Source: Deroplatys truncata (Eukaryota; Arthropoda; Insecta; Mantodea; Mantidae). From it: a stretch of DNA of 64,000 nt. Below are positions 42,226-54,510 of this stretch, one piece after another; position 1 is the first letter of the stretch, and the number at the start of each line of letters is the position of its first letter. The DNA lies in the NCBI GenBank assembly GCA_030765065.1, contig CM060979.1, forward strand, positions 18,257,001-18,321,000, read 5' to 3'. The notes under the pieces were generated by a model, which was not told the origin of the DNA, made no database searches, and saw nothing but the letters and a program-made list of their open reading frames with translations. The position numbers and the translations under genes were made by a program.

Positions 42226-43254
42226 GCAACAAGACTTTTACCGCTACTGGCGGTGATTTAATGTAACGCCTCTACGTTTGTGATCAAAGGTTGCAAATAC
42301 GAATCTCCGATGTGGCATATTCTTTTTTTGCCCAGTGGAACTTTTATTTTACGTTCCCCCATCCCCTCGGATCTCTTCGTAAGTTTGGACCAGATATTCC
42401 GCTAACTACGGGCGATCTGCTTTCCCAAGAGAAGCCCAACTATGCGCTTCCTAACTATCGCATAGCCAGCAGAAAATTGCGGTAGACACTGCAAATAAAA
42501 TACGAGAACCTCCCTCTATCCCCAAAGCCATGATCATCATTTTGTAATCCAGAAGTTTGGGGATGGAAGAAATTCCAATAGCCGTCGTAATTTTTGTGTA
42601 AGATTTAGATGGCAATATATTGTTGTTCTCCTGAACTCTTCCCAATTTCTCCCCCTCCGCCTATCCCCCACTTCTTGGTGGCAAGAAGAAAACTTTCTAT
42701 ACTTTGAAACTTTTGCACAACTCTTTCGATTATTAAGAGAGATGATACTTTGGTCCCTTCTGCTTCCTGAAAAAGCCAGAAAATTAGGTCTCTCGCTCCT
42801 GGCTCCGGAACGGAAGATCTGAACCGGAAAGAGAAGAGCGTGGTAAAGTACTAAAGTAATTACTGATCTGCCAGAAGCTGCAAAAGGTGCGCATGTCACG
42901 AATATCGATTTAAAAACTACGTCGTTTTCCCGTCTGATGGCTATAGAGCTTATTAATAGCAGAGAAACCTCGCTTTGAAGCATATAAATTATTTGTCGTC
43001 TTCAACGAGAATCACTTAATTAACTAATATTGCGTTTAAGGGCCATTAAGGCTGTATCATGCCACGTAATAAACAATCTTTTCGATTATAGTGTTTTTGG
43101 TCCACTTCCCGTTCATGGTGTCATAATAGAAAGTTGAATTTCCAACTTTTAGTGCTGGTAATTTAACCTATACCTGCGTTTTGTATATTTTGATGCACAT
43201 ATGTACAACCGGTCAATTCAAAACTGACCAAATCGGGCCTTTCCGTGAGCGCTA
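42226..43254. other. Unassigned kilobase
   Basis: The longest frame is 148 codons on the minus strand (42537-42983). Its translation shows no domain I can name. No promoter, splice context or paralogue in the window supports it, so it is not called as a gene. Confidence 0.3.
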
Positions 43255-43960
43255 GGGACAGCCAGGCTTTCTTCATAAGACTGCCTAAATTCTTGTAGTA
43301 GCTCTAATGGGGAACACAACTATAATCACAAAAGTCTTCCAAGAAAATAATTCATACACGAGTTTTCAAACAGACGTACATGTTTCAAAGTGTTTCAACA
43401 CTGAATATTTGTAACCAAAACACACTTTATTGATTTATGGTTGTCAAGTGGAGTCACAATGCTACACTTACTGCAGGACTCTTAGCTCACTGTTCCTGAA
43501 GTTGCAAGTTCAAATCTCCATGTAGCTACGCGACTCTTTCTTCTTTAATTTTAATTACATAAATAAAACTACAACATATATTCTTAATTTTTATGTATGT
43601 AGCATCTATTTAGTAGTCTGTGATACCAGTAGATGCCAGCATGACGTTAATTTATCGTTCGGAAGGAATTTTCATACTCAGCCTATTTGAATTTGAAATA
43701 ACAAATTTCACCATTATTGCAATTATATTTGTAAGTAAAACATAGTAACACAAACAACATTATTTAAATATATTACAGTAAAACGAGTTGTAAACAATAA
43801 AAGATAACAATTCACTACGGAGAATCTAACTCGAGCTGCTTGCGTAGAAGTTAAGTCGCTTAACCACGGCTCCACCCCAAGCACGGTGTGGAGGTAACCC
43901 AAATCAGTGCTTGGTATTACACAGTTAACCAACTCACTCGCAGGGACATAGAAGTTATTG
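43255..43960 (+). mobile_element. Composite tRNA-module repeat, copy 2 (uninterrupted)
   Basis: It aligns with 29868-31180 without the Rep1 insertion. It shares CAGCCAGGCTTT, AACACACTTTATTGATT and the closing GCTTAACCACGGCTCCACCC. The left tRNA-like module (about 43465-43540) has lost sequence between A- and B-box. The right module on the minus strand is kept. Confidence 0.6.
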
Positions 43961-44284
43961 ATTTTTTTAAAGACCAACAAATGGGCGCGGGTAATTGATC
44001 GCCAGTTAGCTACTGAACCACCATGCTCAATAGCAGTTAGTAATTAATTTTATTTTTGCATAAGTAGTACTCTCATTACGGCTCGTATTTTAACTTTTCC
44101 TCGTTTTCCAACGATTCACTTATCGTACTTGTTTCGCGATATACTATTGATCGAAGATTCCGAGGATGAATCTGCCTTCGGCTTTCGTGCGCTCATTTAA
44201 ATAATAAATCAACATCAAGCGCTCATGTCACTTACGTTCGTATATGACGATCATCACTGCTGTTTTCTTCTCCTTAAAAAACAT

Positions 44285-45612
44285 ATTCTTTCTCTACCCA
44301 CTATCTTTATTTTTATATAGTTTATAGATTGTGAAAGCTTATTTTCCTGTCTACTTTATGTTAATCGAGATAAACCCTAGCAGAAATACTGTCAGTATAC
44401 ATTTCTCCTAGGTAGGGGGCATGGAATACAGGCAATCGAATCAACACTGAGGTGTTTATAAGCGGTCTTGAATTTCCATATTCTTTCTATGACGTCGCGA
44501 TAAACAACTGAATAGCGCCTAATTTTGAAAAATCCAACCAAAGGTAACGGATATCTCGAAAATGGCTGACGCCACAAATACGCTAAAATAAATTTGTGTC
44601 TTCTGTGCAGTATGTTTTTGTCCATAGTTTATGGTTTATAGGTTACACAAAATTCCTCCCAGCAGTTCCCTGAAAATTCAAGATAGGTGCATTTTATTTG
44701 TCACGTAACCATCTTTAAAATATTGTACTGTGACGGTTACAGTTTTATTTAACAAGAATACGATAAATATAATTTTGAATTTCGAGATATTCAGGACAAA
44801 ATTTAAGTGAATTCATGAAATTGGCTTTAGAATTCTTGCGAGTCATTATTCGGATGCTTATGTAAGTGGGGTTTGACTGTATGAATTCATGCTGACACAC
44901 GCTTACGTCAGTGCTGGCTAAAGGTAGTCAGCATACTCCTCGGATGTTTTAAGAGTTCTGTGGCTCTGCCTCTCAGTTGCATAGCAGGACTCTGTGACGG
45001 TCAGTTCTTTAAATTAATTTTGTGCTAGCTTGCAGCCTCGACTTAGGCCCTAGGTACGGCGAAGATAGAAAGCCGGACGTCTTCCGTCAACCAGGTAAAC
45101 TCACAAGCTGTCTAACTCTCTCTCCTTTTTGCAATGTATCTTAGATAATTGATTAGAAATGTTAGCATCTCTCTTGGAATCAAAATTACACGTCTAATAG
45201 TGTCACCCTTTCACCAGCCTTCGAGGTACTCTCAACCTATAACCCTCTCGATGACATCCTTGAGCTACTTGCCCGTCCTCCTTATTCAAAATCGTTAAAG
45301 CCATTTTTGAGAAAATCAGAATTTCAAAAAATCTTCTACATAAGGAGTAGTTTGGGATGAGTGCGTTTTCTTGAAAATCTTGAGGTACATTTATTGAAGA
45401 TGCTGAACTTTAAATAGTTACCAAGTTTGGTATTTATCGGACATTTCGTTCTGGGCTATTCTATTTACAGACATCACTGACACGGACATTTATCTATAAA
45501 TGCTTTTCCTTTATTCACGGGCCTCAAAATGTACAGCTCCAGTGAAATCTCGAATTTACATTTTTGGATGCAATACCTTTGTACCTAATAGGTACGTGGT
45601 AGAGAAAGTGAA
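44285..45612 (+). repeat. Rep1 copy (older subtype) split by a 550-bp insertion
   Basis: Rep1 pieces at 44285-44733 and 45288-45612 are consecutive in the consensus. The copy ends GTGGTAGAGAAAGTGAAAAG. Confidence 0.75.
44734..45287 (+). mobile_element. LTR-like insertion in Rep1
   Basis: The insertion begins TGTGACGGTTACAGTTTTAT, resembling starts of Ty3/gypsy-type LTRs, and contains a second CTGTGACGGTCAG. The right end is near CCCGTCCTCCTTA. It lacks a clean CA terminus, and I could not identify a matching target duplication. Confidence 0.35.
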
Positions 45613-45772
45613 AAGGATATTTTTACCTCGCACCAGAGCAAAACTTTGCTGATACACTTACTATGTTCCTCTCACGAGAATTTGTTGTAAGGAATGTGGT
45701 GACATCAGCAATTCTAGCGCTATCTAAGAAAGATTACGGCTTATACGCATTGCGTTACCTGTGTACTCTGTA

Positions 45773-46749
45773 TTCACTCTTAGGTTGATCCGCGTCAAAA
45801 CAAACCCCAGGTGACCAGTGCACCGCTATAATGTATCCTTCCGCCATTCGCACTAGGAACACTGTCACACTTTCAGACCATGTGGCCATACAAGCGCCAC
45901 GTAGTGCATAAAAGAACAGAGTCCTTATTTCGACAACTGAAATGGTGACTAGCATATTCGTTAAGGGTTAAAGGTGATAACATTGATAGTTGCAACAAAA
46001 CAAACGTTTGCACATATAATAATAGTTAATTCTAAAATAAATGAGCGAAAAATAAAGTAACAGGTATGCGATAACTTAATTTATTATTTCTCTGGAAGCG
46101 GCTCTTTATATTAAGTTGGCGGTTCATTTTAAAAAATAAATTGTGCACTGTTACACGAATTGCATTCTCAAAATCACTACATTCTTGCATCGCGTGCTTT
46201 CCCCCCCCCCCCCGGGTGTAACCACTTTTGCCGTTTCAGAGTTTTCTGCACAAGCACTATTTATACTTGTACTCGAAACACCGGTGAACTCAGAAGTTAA
46301 TTTCGCCATTTCTTTCGCGGAAAGTGTTGGATATTTCTCACATAACTTATAACAAAGATTCAACACTATTGTTTTTGGACCACTGGTCAATGGTTTGCGC
46401 GGCTAATGTTTTACGTAATTCGACGAAAACACAAGAGCAAATTCACCGTCCTCCATGATACTAAAAAGAACTGCTCGTTTCTGGCTGTAAACAATATTCT
46501 GCGCCTACCCGGATGTCAGGTGACTCATGCACATTGCATCATGGGACTTGTAGCTCTGTTTTACGGTATAAATCAGCGTTAAATAAAACCTTAGGTATTT
46601 GTATAGAATATTATACTATTTAAGGATAAACTCATTCTAAAATTCAGAGATTAGCATGGGACTACTTTCCTGGGCGCATTGCTACCGTGTTGCAACACGG
46701 TGCACTGACCACATGGGTTTGTTTTGCCGCGGATCAACCTAAGAGTGAG
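45773..46749 (-). mobile_element. TirB element, copy 2 (977 bp, TA target duplication)
   Basis: Ends TTCACTCTTAGGTTGATCCG and, reverse-complemented, CTCACTCTTAGGTTGATCCG are flanked by TA (45771-45772 and 46750-46751). It is the inverted paralogue of 2751-3643 and better preserved. A run of 13 C at 46201-46213 lies in the coding remnant. Confidence 0.8.
46151..46456 (-). pseudogene. Transposase N-terminal (HTH-like) remnant in TirB
   Basis: From ATG 46456 the minus strand reads MEDGEFALVFSSNYVKH, a stop, then TIVLNLCYKLCEKYPTLSAK, EMAKLTSEFTGVSSTSIN and a Gly-rich segment over the C-run. A stretch of this type (IVLN...A..TGVS..(S/T)I) resembles the N-terminal DNA-binding part of a group of insect DDE transposases. 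The match is to the pattern only. The catalytic part is absent, so TirB is a deletion derivative. Confidence 0.4.
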
Positions 46750-46751
46750 TA

Positions 46752-48429
46752 TAGTTAGAGTTCTTCCTTTCTTACTGGGCATTGTAAATAACTTTATAAA
46801 TCACTATAAAACACTTACACCTTGTTCCAAGTGAAACATGCTGGCATACTAACGTTGCACGATGTTTTTAATGTAGATAGTAGATCTATTTATGATATCG
46901 TGAACTGTGCGGCAGTACTTCTGGTCGGTGATTGTGGGCCCCACGTTAGGCAGCCAATTTGCGGTGGCATGATTCTGCGGTACGGGATTTGTAGGAATGG
47001 TTGGAAATGGTACTAGTTCAGGGTTCTTTGCATGGATCTTGGATCTCGGGTTAGTGGTGAACACGACTGTTGGTTTTTCTGCTCGTTTATTTACCGTCAC
47101 CGTTTTAACATTTGATCCCTGCTATTTCTTCGACACACACACAGACACAGGCATTTCCTATATATTAAATGTTTCATATCATCCGCTGCCTTCTAAACTT
47201 TTCTGACAAGCATCTCCCCATACTTACTACTACCAAGTGTGTCTTCTAAAATCTCACAACGAAGTGTTCATTCTCCAATCTCACGACCAAGTGTGTGTTC
47301 TAATATCTTCCGTTTCTCTCTTTCAAACGTTTTATATCTCCCCATTCCACTATCACCTGATTCCTAGCTTCTTCCATTGGAGGCCTAAGGCTATCTGGCT
47401 TTTGGCGAACATTGACCCTTTTCTACTAGTCTGCGTTCCCAGCAACCTAACGGGACGCTTGACAATAGAGGGAACAACCACCCGTTTCCGGCCGCTGATG
47501 GCCCTGTCTCTCAACCCTTATTTCAACTTACAGTAACATTCGCTTGCCAGTTTTATTTAACACTATCCTCGCCGTTACTGATATTTTTCCCCTATGATTG
47601 TAATTTTATTTTACTACTCAAAATATACTGCTTCAGCTGCCACGTGGTACTATCCCCCCTCACTCTTCCGGAGAGCACCTCATCCCGCAAAAGTTTACTC
47701 CTCAGAGGCTTACAGTATTGCATCTGTAATGATCAATCTCATTTTCTGTATTAAACCCGTTTTATCCTATTTTAAGACGACTCTATAAATTCAATGCCTG
47801 AATTTCTTCAAAAGTTGGTAGCTAATTATTAATAAGTTGCTATGAATCCACAAGATAATGGATGTGACTGAGCAGACGTTTCACTGCAACTATATGAAAG
47901 CATTTCGTCTATACAGAGTAAATGTGCCACCACCATTTCCATAACTTAGGAGCGAGAAAACAAAAGGAGCAAATAAACGAGAAACAGCGCCAGGAAGGAA
48001 TACAATGCCGAGAGCTGATTGCTTTCACAAAGCATTCGACAATGCGCGCGCTTGTTTGTGCAAATGCTATACAAACACAATATGCTTGTATAAATCACCT
48101 CTCACACAAATGCAAGTATATATCGGGTTACTTGTCCTATCGCGTCACTCGCCTGTCTTTGTTCTCCAGCCAGAAATCGATTTACATTCATCATCATTAC
48201 CCGTCGCTAATCAATCAGTATATATTACACTTCCCTTATGTGTAGCTCTGAGTTATGTACTGGATCCATATTGCAAACAGATACGTAAAAACAGTTGCCA
48301 TACATCAAAGTGAAAAATATCTCTCGATATGCAATTGTGCGCCATGATGCGATGCTGTGATGAACTTTGTTTTGTCAATACGGATAAGTAGGTTAAATCT
48401 TCCATTATTGCTAACGTCTATGGCTGCTC
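46752..48429. other. Mostly repeat-free block, no gene recognised
   Basis: No recognised mobile element apart from 2-3 imperfect ~28-bp repeats at about 47235-47320 (AAGTGTGTCTTCTAAAATCT type). An 83-codon minus frame (46849-47100, Pro/Asn-rich) and a 107-codon plus frame (47922-48245) are unassigned. If the window holds part of a real host gene, this block and 48430-48652 are the likeliest place. Confidence 0.3.
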
Positions 48430-48437
48430 TATATAAT
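48430..48437 (+). promoter_or_regulatory. TATA box upstream of the candidate secreted-peptide ORF
   Basis: TATATAAT lies about 55 nt upstream of the ATG at 48488. A second AT-rich TATAAATA lies at 48473-48480. Spacing suits a short 5' leader. Confidence 0.35.
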
Positions 48438-48487
48438 AGAATCGCACTTCAAAGTTCGCACAATGGAGGTTCTATAAATACTCAAAA

Positions 48488-48652
48488 ATGTCTACAGATA
48501 ACGTGACAATATTGCTCCTCTTCCTGAGTACTTCGATCATCAATTCAGATGGCGCAAAATCCTCCAGTATTGCATTTCCGCCCAAGACGATTAATGTGAA
48601 CAGATTACAGACTTATTTAGAGACGTTGGAGCCCTTGTTGTTAATCATATGA
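48488..48652 (+). CDS. Candidate small secreted peptide or first exon, unrecognised
   Basis: The ATG frame of 54 codons begins MSTDNVTILLLFLSTSIINS, a short polar start, a hydrophobic run and small residues, which is signal-peptide-like. Next come DGAKSSSIAFPPKTINVNRL and QTYLETLEPLLLII, then TGA at 48650. It lies behind a TATA box in a block without repeats, unlike almost every other frame here. A donor-like AATGTGAAC follows the FPPKTI codons, so it could also be a first exon. There is no family match. A chance hydrophobic frame remains possible. Confidence 0.3.
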   Translation: MSTDNVTILLLFLSTSIINSDGAKSSSIAFPPKTINVNRLQTYLETLEPLLLII

Positions 48653-48689
48653 ACTTTCACGTACCGTACTCGTGCTACTCTATCACTAC

Positions 48690-48790
48690 CGGAAGTACGT
48701 ACATCTGAGCTCCTCCCGGAAAGGAGTTCTTCGGATTGGGTTGGTCTCGGCGGGGCTGTGGTTCCAGATACTCCTGGGAGAGCGGGTAGT
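48690..48790 (-). repeat. Short interspersed fragment shared with 63310-63370
   Basis: On the minus strand ACCAACCCAATCCGAAGAAC and its surroundings match AGCCCAACCCAATCCGAACA in the second insertion of SINE-B copy 5. This explains the Pro-rich end of the 145-codon minus frame at 48613-49050, which I do not call as a gene. Confidence 0.5.
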
Positions 48791-50174
48791 ATAAACGGTA
48801 TGTTGTGAAATTCATACCATTCCTTCCTCACAATGCTTATCTCAAATATATAGCATACTATAAAGATCCAAAAACATGCAATTTTAAAAGGAATGGTTCG
48901 GTCGTTTTTAGAGTACTGGAGTGTTATTATTAAAATGACCGAACATATGTTACGCTGTGTATCAAGCTCGAGCTGAAATATTGTTAATAATGCAATATTA
49001 TACTTCTCTTTTCCCCTATGTTTGTGATACGAGTGCGAGAACACGTTCATCGAAACTGGGACAAGTTATTTTTCGATTAACAAACGTGAAGTGATAGGTA
49101 CATGCTCAGGGCAGAAACATAGTATTTTATGTATATAACTAAAAAGCACTCTCCAATCCAACGTGTCATGGATTAACACCATAAGGTAAGATTTTAATGT
49201 TTTAAGCATATTTAACGTGTTTTGATACTTGGCAACAAGGCTCTGCGCGAGCATAACTTGTATGCTTACTTTAGTAAACACAGGTAGCCTATAATACAGT
49301 ACCAGTGAACCTCGCGGCGAACTGGGACAAAGTGCCGTCCCCAGTCATGAATTAACATTTTCGTTTTATAGATCATAAGTCAGAAGCCTGCTCATTGTAG
49401 CCTGCTCCCAATATAGTGCTTCACTTGCTAGTTCAGAGTGTACGTCTCGTTTATTTCAGAAAGAAAAAGCTTGCAAGCAGCAGCAAGTGCTTTTTCCTTG
49501 CTTTCCGACAGGGTTGATTTAGGATTCTGGAAGCCCAACACCGGAAGTTCCATAACATAACCAATAGAGCAAGCGAGAGGAAAAAGTAGATGCTCTTGGA
49601 GGTGATTTATGCTCGTGCCACGGCTGACAACAAAATTGGACATACAGTTGCTATATATGACTTAGGTAAAAAGCATTTCTGTGCCATCTGGGGAGAAGAA
49701 AGACTCTCTGTAACATGTGAGGTCACCCTCAAGGTACCATATCACGAACATACATAGCTACAGAACCTGTTGTATCTAACTTTCTGATGTTCTGCATCAT
49801 TAATCTCATTAGTTTAATGTGGGAGAGATGGGAGGCAAATTGTTTACCCACATCGACCGCAAGGGAGCCCCAGACGCTTCCCTGATTTCGTCTTCCTCCT
49901 CTCATTATCTCTAATCACTATTAAAACAATGCAAAACAAAGGTGGAAGTATACGAGAAACGATAAATCGGTTTTACCAAGCAGCCTCCTTCATTCTGATA
50001 TTCCAAGTGTCTAAAACTCACTTTTTCATTCCTCTACTGATGGGAAGTGTGCTTACCTTACTATAAAACGAGCATTAAAGCAGCTATTTCGTTCTTCTTC
50101 CAAAATGCAAACATACCTGAAAAAAAGAGGAAAACTGTGTTAGCTTTAAATATATAAAGCATAAACAAACAAAA
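48791..50174. other. Unassigned stretch
   Basis: No recognised repeat and no convincing gene. Confidence 0.3.
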
Positions 50175-50305
50175 TCCTATGTGTTATATTCACCTGACTT
50201 TCTCCACCCATTCTTCAACAAACCATTCTTACAAAAGCTGATTCTTCTATCTACTTTGAGGCAGTACTTTTTATCACTTAAATGATATCAGTCTAATTAT
50301 TAGGG
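50175..50305 (+). repeat. Rep1 start fragment cut by the start of an LTR-1 copy
   Basis: GTTATATTCACCTGACTTTC up to about 50254 is an older Rep1 start. TGAGGCAGTACTTTTTATCA then begins as in LTR-1 and fades after about 45 bp. Confidence 0.55.
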
Positions 50306-50424
50306 CCCGGATTTCTAGGTTTTAACCTATATTTTTCCTCTCTATTTAATTAACACATTTCAAGAAATATATTCGTTTCAAACTTCCTGGAGCAGAATAT
50401 GGGAATTTCATTACACCTAAAAAA

Positions 50425-51298
50425 ATCTGATGTGTTACACTAACATGACATTCTCTACTCTTGTACAAACTATTATTCTCCATTTATTTCATATTAATCG
50501 AGATAAATATTTGCAGAAACGATCTTTTGACATGCAAAGAGAATTACATTTTACACATAGCGACCAGTTCAAAAAATATTTGACTATCGCTTAAGGCGTA
50601 CTATGTTCCCCTTGTTTTTTAATTGCAAGGGCAATATAGAAATACAGTAGCCTTTAGGCATAGACATATCTCTTAATAGCTGGTTGCTATGTGCGAAACC
50701 ATTCTCTTTGCCACAGATTATAACTCTTTGCATATAACAAGCAATATCTCGAAGACGGTTCACTCAACAACAAAAAAATGTGTATGACATAAACTGTGTA
50801 TTTTAACGCGATCTACATTTTTTTGTGTAGTAAAATTTTGTCTATCTCTTATGGTTTACCAGTTATGCAAAAGTCGTTCACAATGAAGAATACTTTTGGA
50901 GACATTCTCAGAAAATTCGAGATATACATTTCATTTGTCATGAAAATATCTTAAACATGTGATATTTTAATCAAAATCGTTAAAGCCGTTTTTGAGAAAA
51001 TTAAAATTTTCGAAAAACGTTCCATGAAAAGGGTAATCTGGGTTGGGGAGATTTTCTTGAAAACCTTCGTGTCGCATCTCTGGAAGATACTGAACCTAAA
51101 TACCAAGTTTGGTGTTTATCCGACTGTTCGTTTCTGAGTTATGCTGTTCACAGACACACACACGGACATGTTTCCAAAAATGCTTTTTTTGGATTCAGGG
51201 GTTCTCAAAACATGTATTTCTGGTGAAATCTCGGTATCGAATTTTTGGGTGGAATACAATACTTCCCCTACTTACTATACGCAGTAGAGAAAGTAAAA
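50425..51298 (+). repeat. Rep1 copy, near full length
   Basis: AAATCTGATGTGTTACACTA to CAGTAGAGAAAGTAAAAAG, with a subtype-specific section after ACTATCGCTTAAGGCGTAC. Includes the CA tract. Confidence 0.85.
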
Positions 51299-52321
51299 AG
51301 GCTACCAACAATCGATGGAACAATACCGATGTACTAAGCATTGTTTATCTGGGGAATGGATCCCAGTGGACTGCTGTTTTGAAGGTGTTATAAAGGTGTG
51401 GGAGAGCTGCGCGCGCAGCCGAGTAAGATCATAATGGGTCACTAAAGTATCACGGGTGTCGTAACAGTTCAGTTACGTCACATGTAATCAGCGCAGGTAT
51501 TATAGTGTGGTCGACAAAACCGTGCATTTCCGATCAAATATTGGTACAGAGTTCCTACGTGGAATGCAATACTTCCTATACTTACTGCAGGTGCCGTAAA
51601 TACCGGTTTCCCCCTGGATATATACTTGAATTTTCCAGAGCCTGTATTTACAATTCTGTAGCGCATTTTGCACGGTTAGGCATTCATGCATTATAAGTTG
51701 TGAAACAAAACGTTAACATAGTTGTTTGGGTATCACAGCCAAAGGCATTTTGTGCTCCACTTATTTACACATATATGAAACCGTTTTTCAAATCGGTGGG
51801 TAATCGTGCTAATGGCGTATCTGTACATTCATCCGTTAACACGCGCTGGGGCTTAATGAGCAGCATAACATTCATTTTAACAGCGCGAAAACACATTTCA
51901 TGGCTATGCCCAGCGTTGGCCCAGTTTTAGGAAGAGAGGCGCGACCAGGTAAGAGTCCTCGGAGAATAGAACGCATTTTAGATGTTATATTGTTGTACAA
52001 TAACTACCACTTAGATTGCACACATTGCAATCCGGGCTTGCTGTTTGGATGATGAAAACATGGCTGTTCTCGGAAACGTACATGCTCGCAAACAAAACTG
52101 TCGTAAACTACGATTTATTTTAACTGCATCACGAAACGTTACAACATTCCTATTTTACAATCCTTCTGTGTTGCGTAGGAGGAGTTTCTATAAACCAGCA
52201 GGCGTCATTCTATACCCTGTAACAGCTACCTTCAACAGTACGAACATACTATACTACACTATAGGTTATACAACGCAGGGGGACACCAAGCACACAACGA
52301 CCTACATAGATATATTGTGGC
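51299..52321. other. Mostly unassigned, with a Rep1 end fragment
   Basis: About 51500-51600 resembles the Rep1 3' end (CGTGGAATGCAATACTTCCT). GCTGCGCGCGCAGC at about 51406-51419 is a perfect 14-bp palindrome. Two frames (51700-51930 and 52045-52350) are unrecognised. Confidence 0.3.
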
Positions 52322-52757
52322 TACCACCACCCTCCAGGAGGAGGGGATGAAGTGAAAGAACCACAGGAGGCTACAGGCCACAGAGACGCGCGGAAGTCCA
52401 TAACAGTTCCAGGCTCAAAGACCCGTTCCACAGCTGGAGCCGCTTAGAGAAGACGATGAACGTCCCCTCAACTTAGCAGTCCACGGGGAGCACTCTTTCC
52501 TTACAGCAACCATCCGCGACATCTGTCCGGCACCGCTATACACCATGAAACCTAGAAAGACACCTCAAATGTGAGAAGGTAAGGGAATGGAAGGGGAATT
52601 ATGGAAAGGAAATCGTGATAGGTGAGAAAACACGTCAGAATTCACCTATCGACCAGGGAAAACCAAGAAAAAGTTGTCGGTCGGCGGGAATCGAAGCCGG
52701 AAACTCCCGAGTACGAGCGTTACTCCGTTACCGTGGAGTTACCTCGCTAGGGCGCAT
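52322..52757 (-). mobile_element. SINE-B copy 4, full length
   Basis: The minus-strand head CTAGCGAGGTAACTCCACGG then GGCTTCGATTCCCGCCGACC (A- and B-box regions) is followed by CTTGGTTTTCCCTGGTCG, GTGCCGGACAGATGTCGCGG and GGCTCCAGCTGTGGAACGGG. It is the best-preserved SINE-B head in the window. Confidence 0.8.
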
Positions 52758-52769
52758 TGGAATTTTTGG

Positions 52770-52970
52770 GGAGTAAAAATCCTTACCATGGCTTCCTTAG
52801 GAAGGAAAGTGTGATCCCTGCCGTACATTTACGGCACGTAAAAGAACCTCAAGCCTGATAAAGAGACCTCTGAGCAAAAATAATTGTCTTTCACGCCCAA
52901 TATAGAATGGGACGCTAAAGACCATAGTAGTTAAAAGGGCGACTATAAATAAAACTCAATTTCAATTTAG
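52770..52970 (+). mobile_element. SINE-A copy 4, head missing
   Basis: Plus orientation body (TTTACGGCACGTAAAAGAAC, TCACGCCCAATATAGAATGG) with tail AAACTCAATTTCAATTTAGG. The tRNA-like head is replaced by the edge of SINE-B copy 4 in opposite orientation. Confidence 0.75.
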
Positions 52971-52972
52971 GT

Positions 52973-53735
52973 TGCCTATAGCAAATAGAGGAAGTATTGC
53001 ATTTCATTAGAAATACACGTTTTGAAGCCTCATCAATTCAGAACACAGCAATTTTACTTTCTCTGCTACCTATAGTAAGTAGGGAAAGTATTGTATCCCA
53101 CCCAAAAATCTGATACCAAGATTTCACCGGAAATACATGTTTTGAGGCCACCTGAATAAAAAAAAAGGATTTTTAGAAAAATGTGCCTGTGTGTCTGTGA
53201 ACAGCATAATTCAATAACGAAATGTCGGATAAATGCCGAACTTGGGATTTAGGTTCAGTACGTTCCAAGATTGTAACATGGTTTTCAAGAAAATCCCCCA
53301 CCCCAGATTACCCTTTACATGGAACATTTTTCGAAAATTTTTATTTTCTCAAAAATGGCTCTGACGATTTTGATTAAAATATATATGTTTAAGATATTTT
53401 CATGACAGATAAAATGTAATCTTGAATTTTCTGGGAATGTCTCCAAAAGTCGTCTTCATTATGAGTGCATTTGCATAATTGGTAAACCCCCCAAATGAAC
53501 AATTTCCGAGATATTGCTTATTATTTGTTTGAACCCTCCAATACTTATATATTTTTTCTCAAATGAGAATTCGTTTCTTTTTATGTCCTGGACATACAAA
53601 GAGAATGGAAAGCTCCACATAGCAACCAGCTCTTAAAACATTTGACTGTCGCTTAAAGCCTGCCATATTCTCCTTGCGTTTGTAAAAATAGTTTGTAGAA
53701 GAGTAGAGAAAGTCATGTGAGTGCAACACATCAGA
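52973..53735 (-). repeat. Rep1 copy preceded by a Rep1 end fragment
   Basis: A short reverse end fragment (about 52973-53040) is followed by a reverse copy from TTTACTTTCTCTGCTACCTA (about 53052) to GTAGAGAAAGTCATGTGAGT then GCAACACATCAGAT. An internal piece near 53485 is deleted. Confidence 0.8.
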
Positions 53736-53744
53736 TTTACAGAA

Positions 53745-54239
53745 AAAATCCGTGCGTGTGTATGTGTGTATGTGTGTGGGCGAGCGCGTATATCGATCTT
53801 CCTTTGCACAGCATACATAACTCAAAAACAAAATGTCGACTGAACAAAGCATTTCGTGCTTATATTCACAATCTTCCAAGAATTCGACACGAAACTTTTC
53901 ACGAAATTCCCAAAATACCCTTTTGTAGGGTAAAAGTTTGGTTATTTTTTATTTTCTCAAATATGACTCCAACGTTTTTGTTTAAAACACCTTATGTAAA
54001 GAGATTTGCACGACATATGAAAGTATATCTTGTATTTTTTGAGAATAGCTTCTAAATTTCTCTTCATTCTCAGTGACTTTTGTATAATGCGTAAAAAATA
54101 AGAGATAGAACAAAGACTTTCTACATACAAAATCTGGATCTCTTTTCTTGTTACTGGTTTGAAATTTCAAATACATAAATTTTTCTGAAACAGGAAGAGC
54201 CTATTCATTTTTTTTTCTTTCTTTCTTTCTTTCTTTCGT

Positions 54240-54276
<37 letters not shown>

Positions 54277-54510
54277 GTGGTTTTAAAAAGGACATAGAGC
54301 TTCAAAGCCATCAAAAAATTTTAATGCGTTACATTCACATCCCTTCTCTACTCTCCATCGTTTATTGCTGGGTATCGAACTATTCTTACGAAACCCCATT
54401 GTACTCTCTACGTCATTATAATACACAAACGTTTGCAGAAACAGCTACGTTACCCATAGCGCTAATAATACAAAGCAAACAGTGACAGTTAAATGCATAA
54501 GACATTACAA
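53745..54510. repeat. Diverged Rep1 pieces around a TTTC microsatellite
   Basis: 53745-54178 is reverse Rep1, older subtype, with a long TG tract. 54217-54276 is (TTTC)n with one TTCG interruption. 54300-54510 is forward older-subtype Rep1 start (TTCACATCCCTTCTCTACTC). Confidence 0.7.

Noticed and set aside
42537-42983. 148-codon minus-strand frame as a gene
   Set aside because: No recognisable domain, no promoter or splice context, no second copy. Open length alone is not enough in 64 kb.
46201-46213. Poly-C run as a regulatory or quadruplex element
   Set aside because: A single 13-base run inside a decayed TirB copy. Replication slippage or assembly error is the simpler reading.
48613-49050. 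145-codon minus-strand frame as a gene
   Set aside because: Its C-terminal part is repeat sequence shared with 63310-63370 and the rest is unrecognised.
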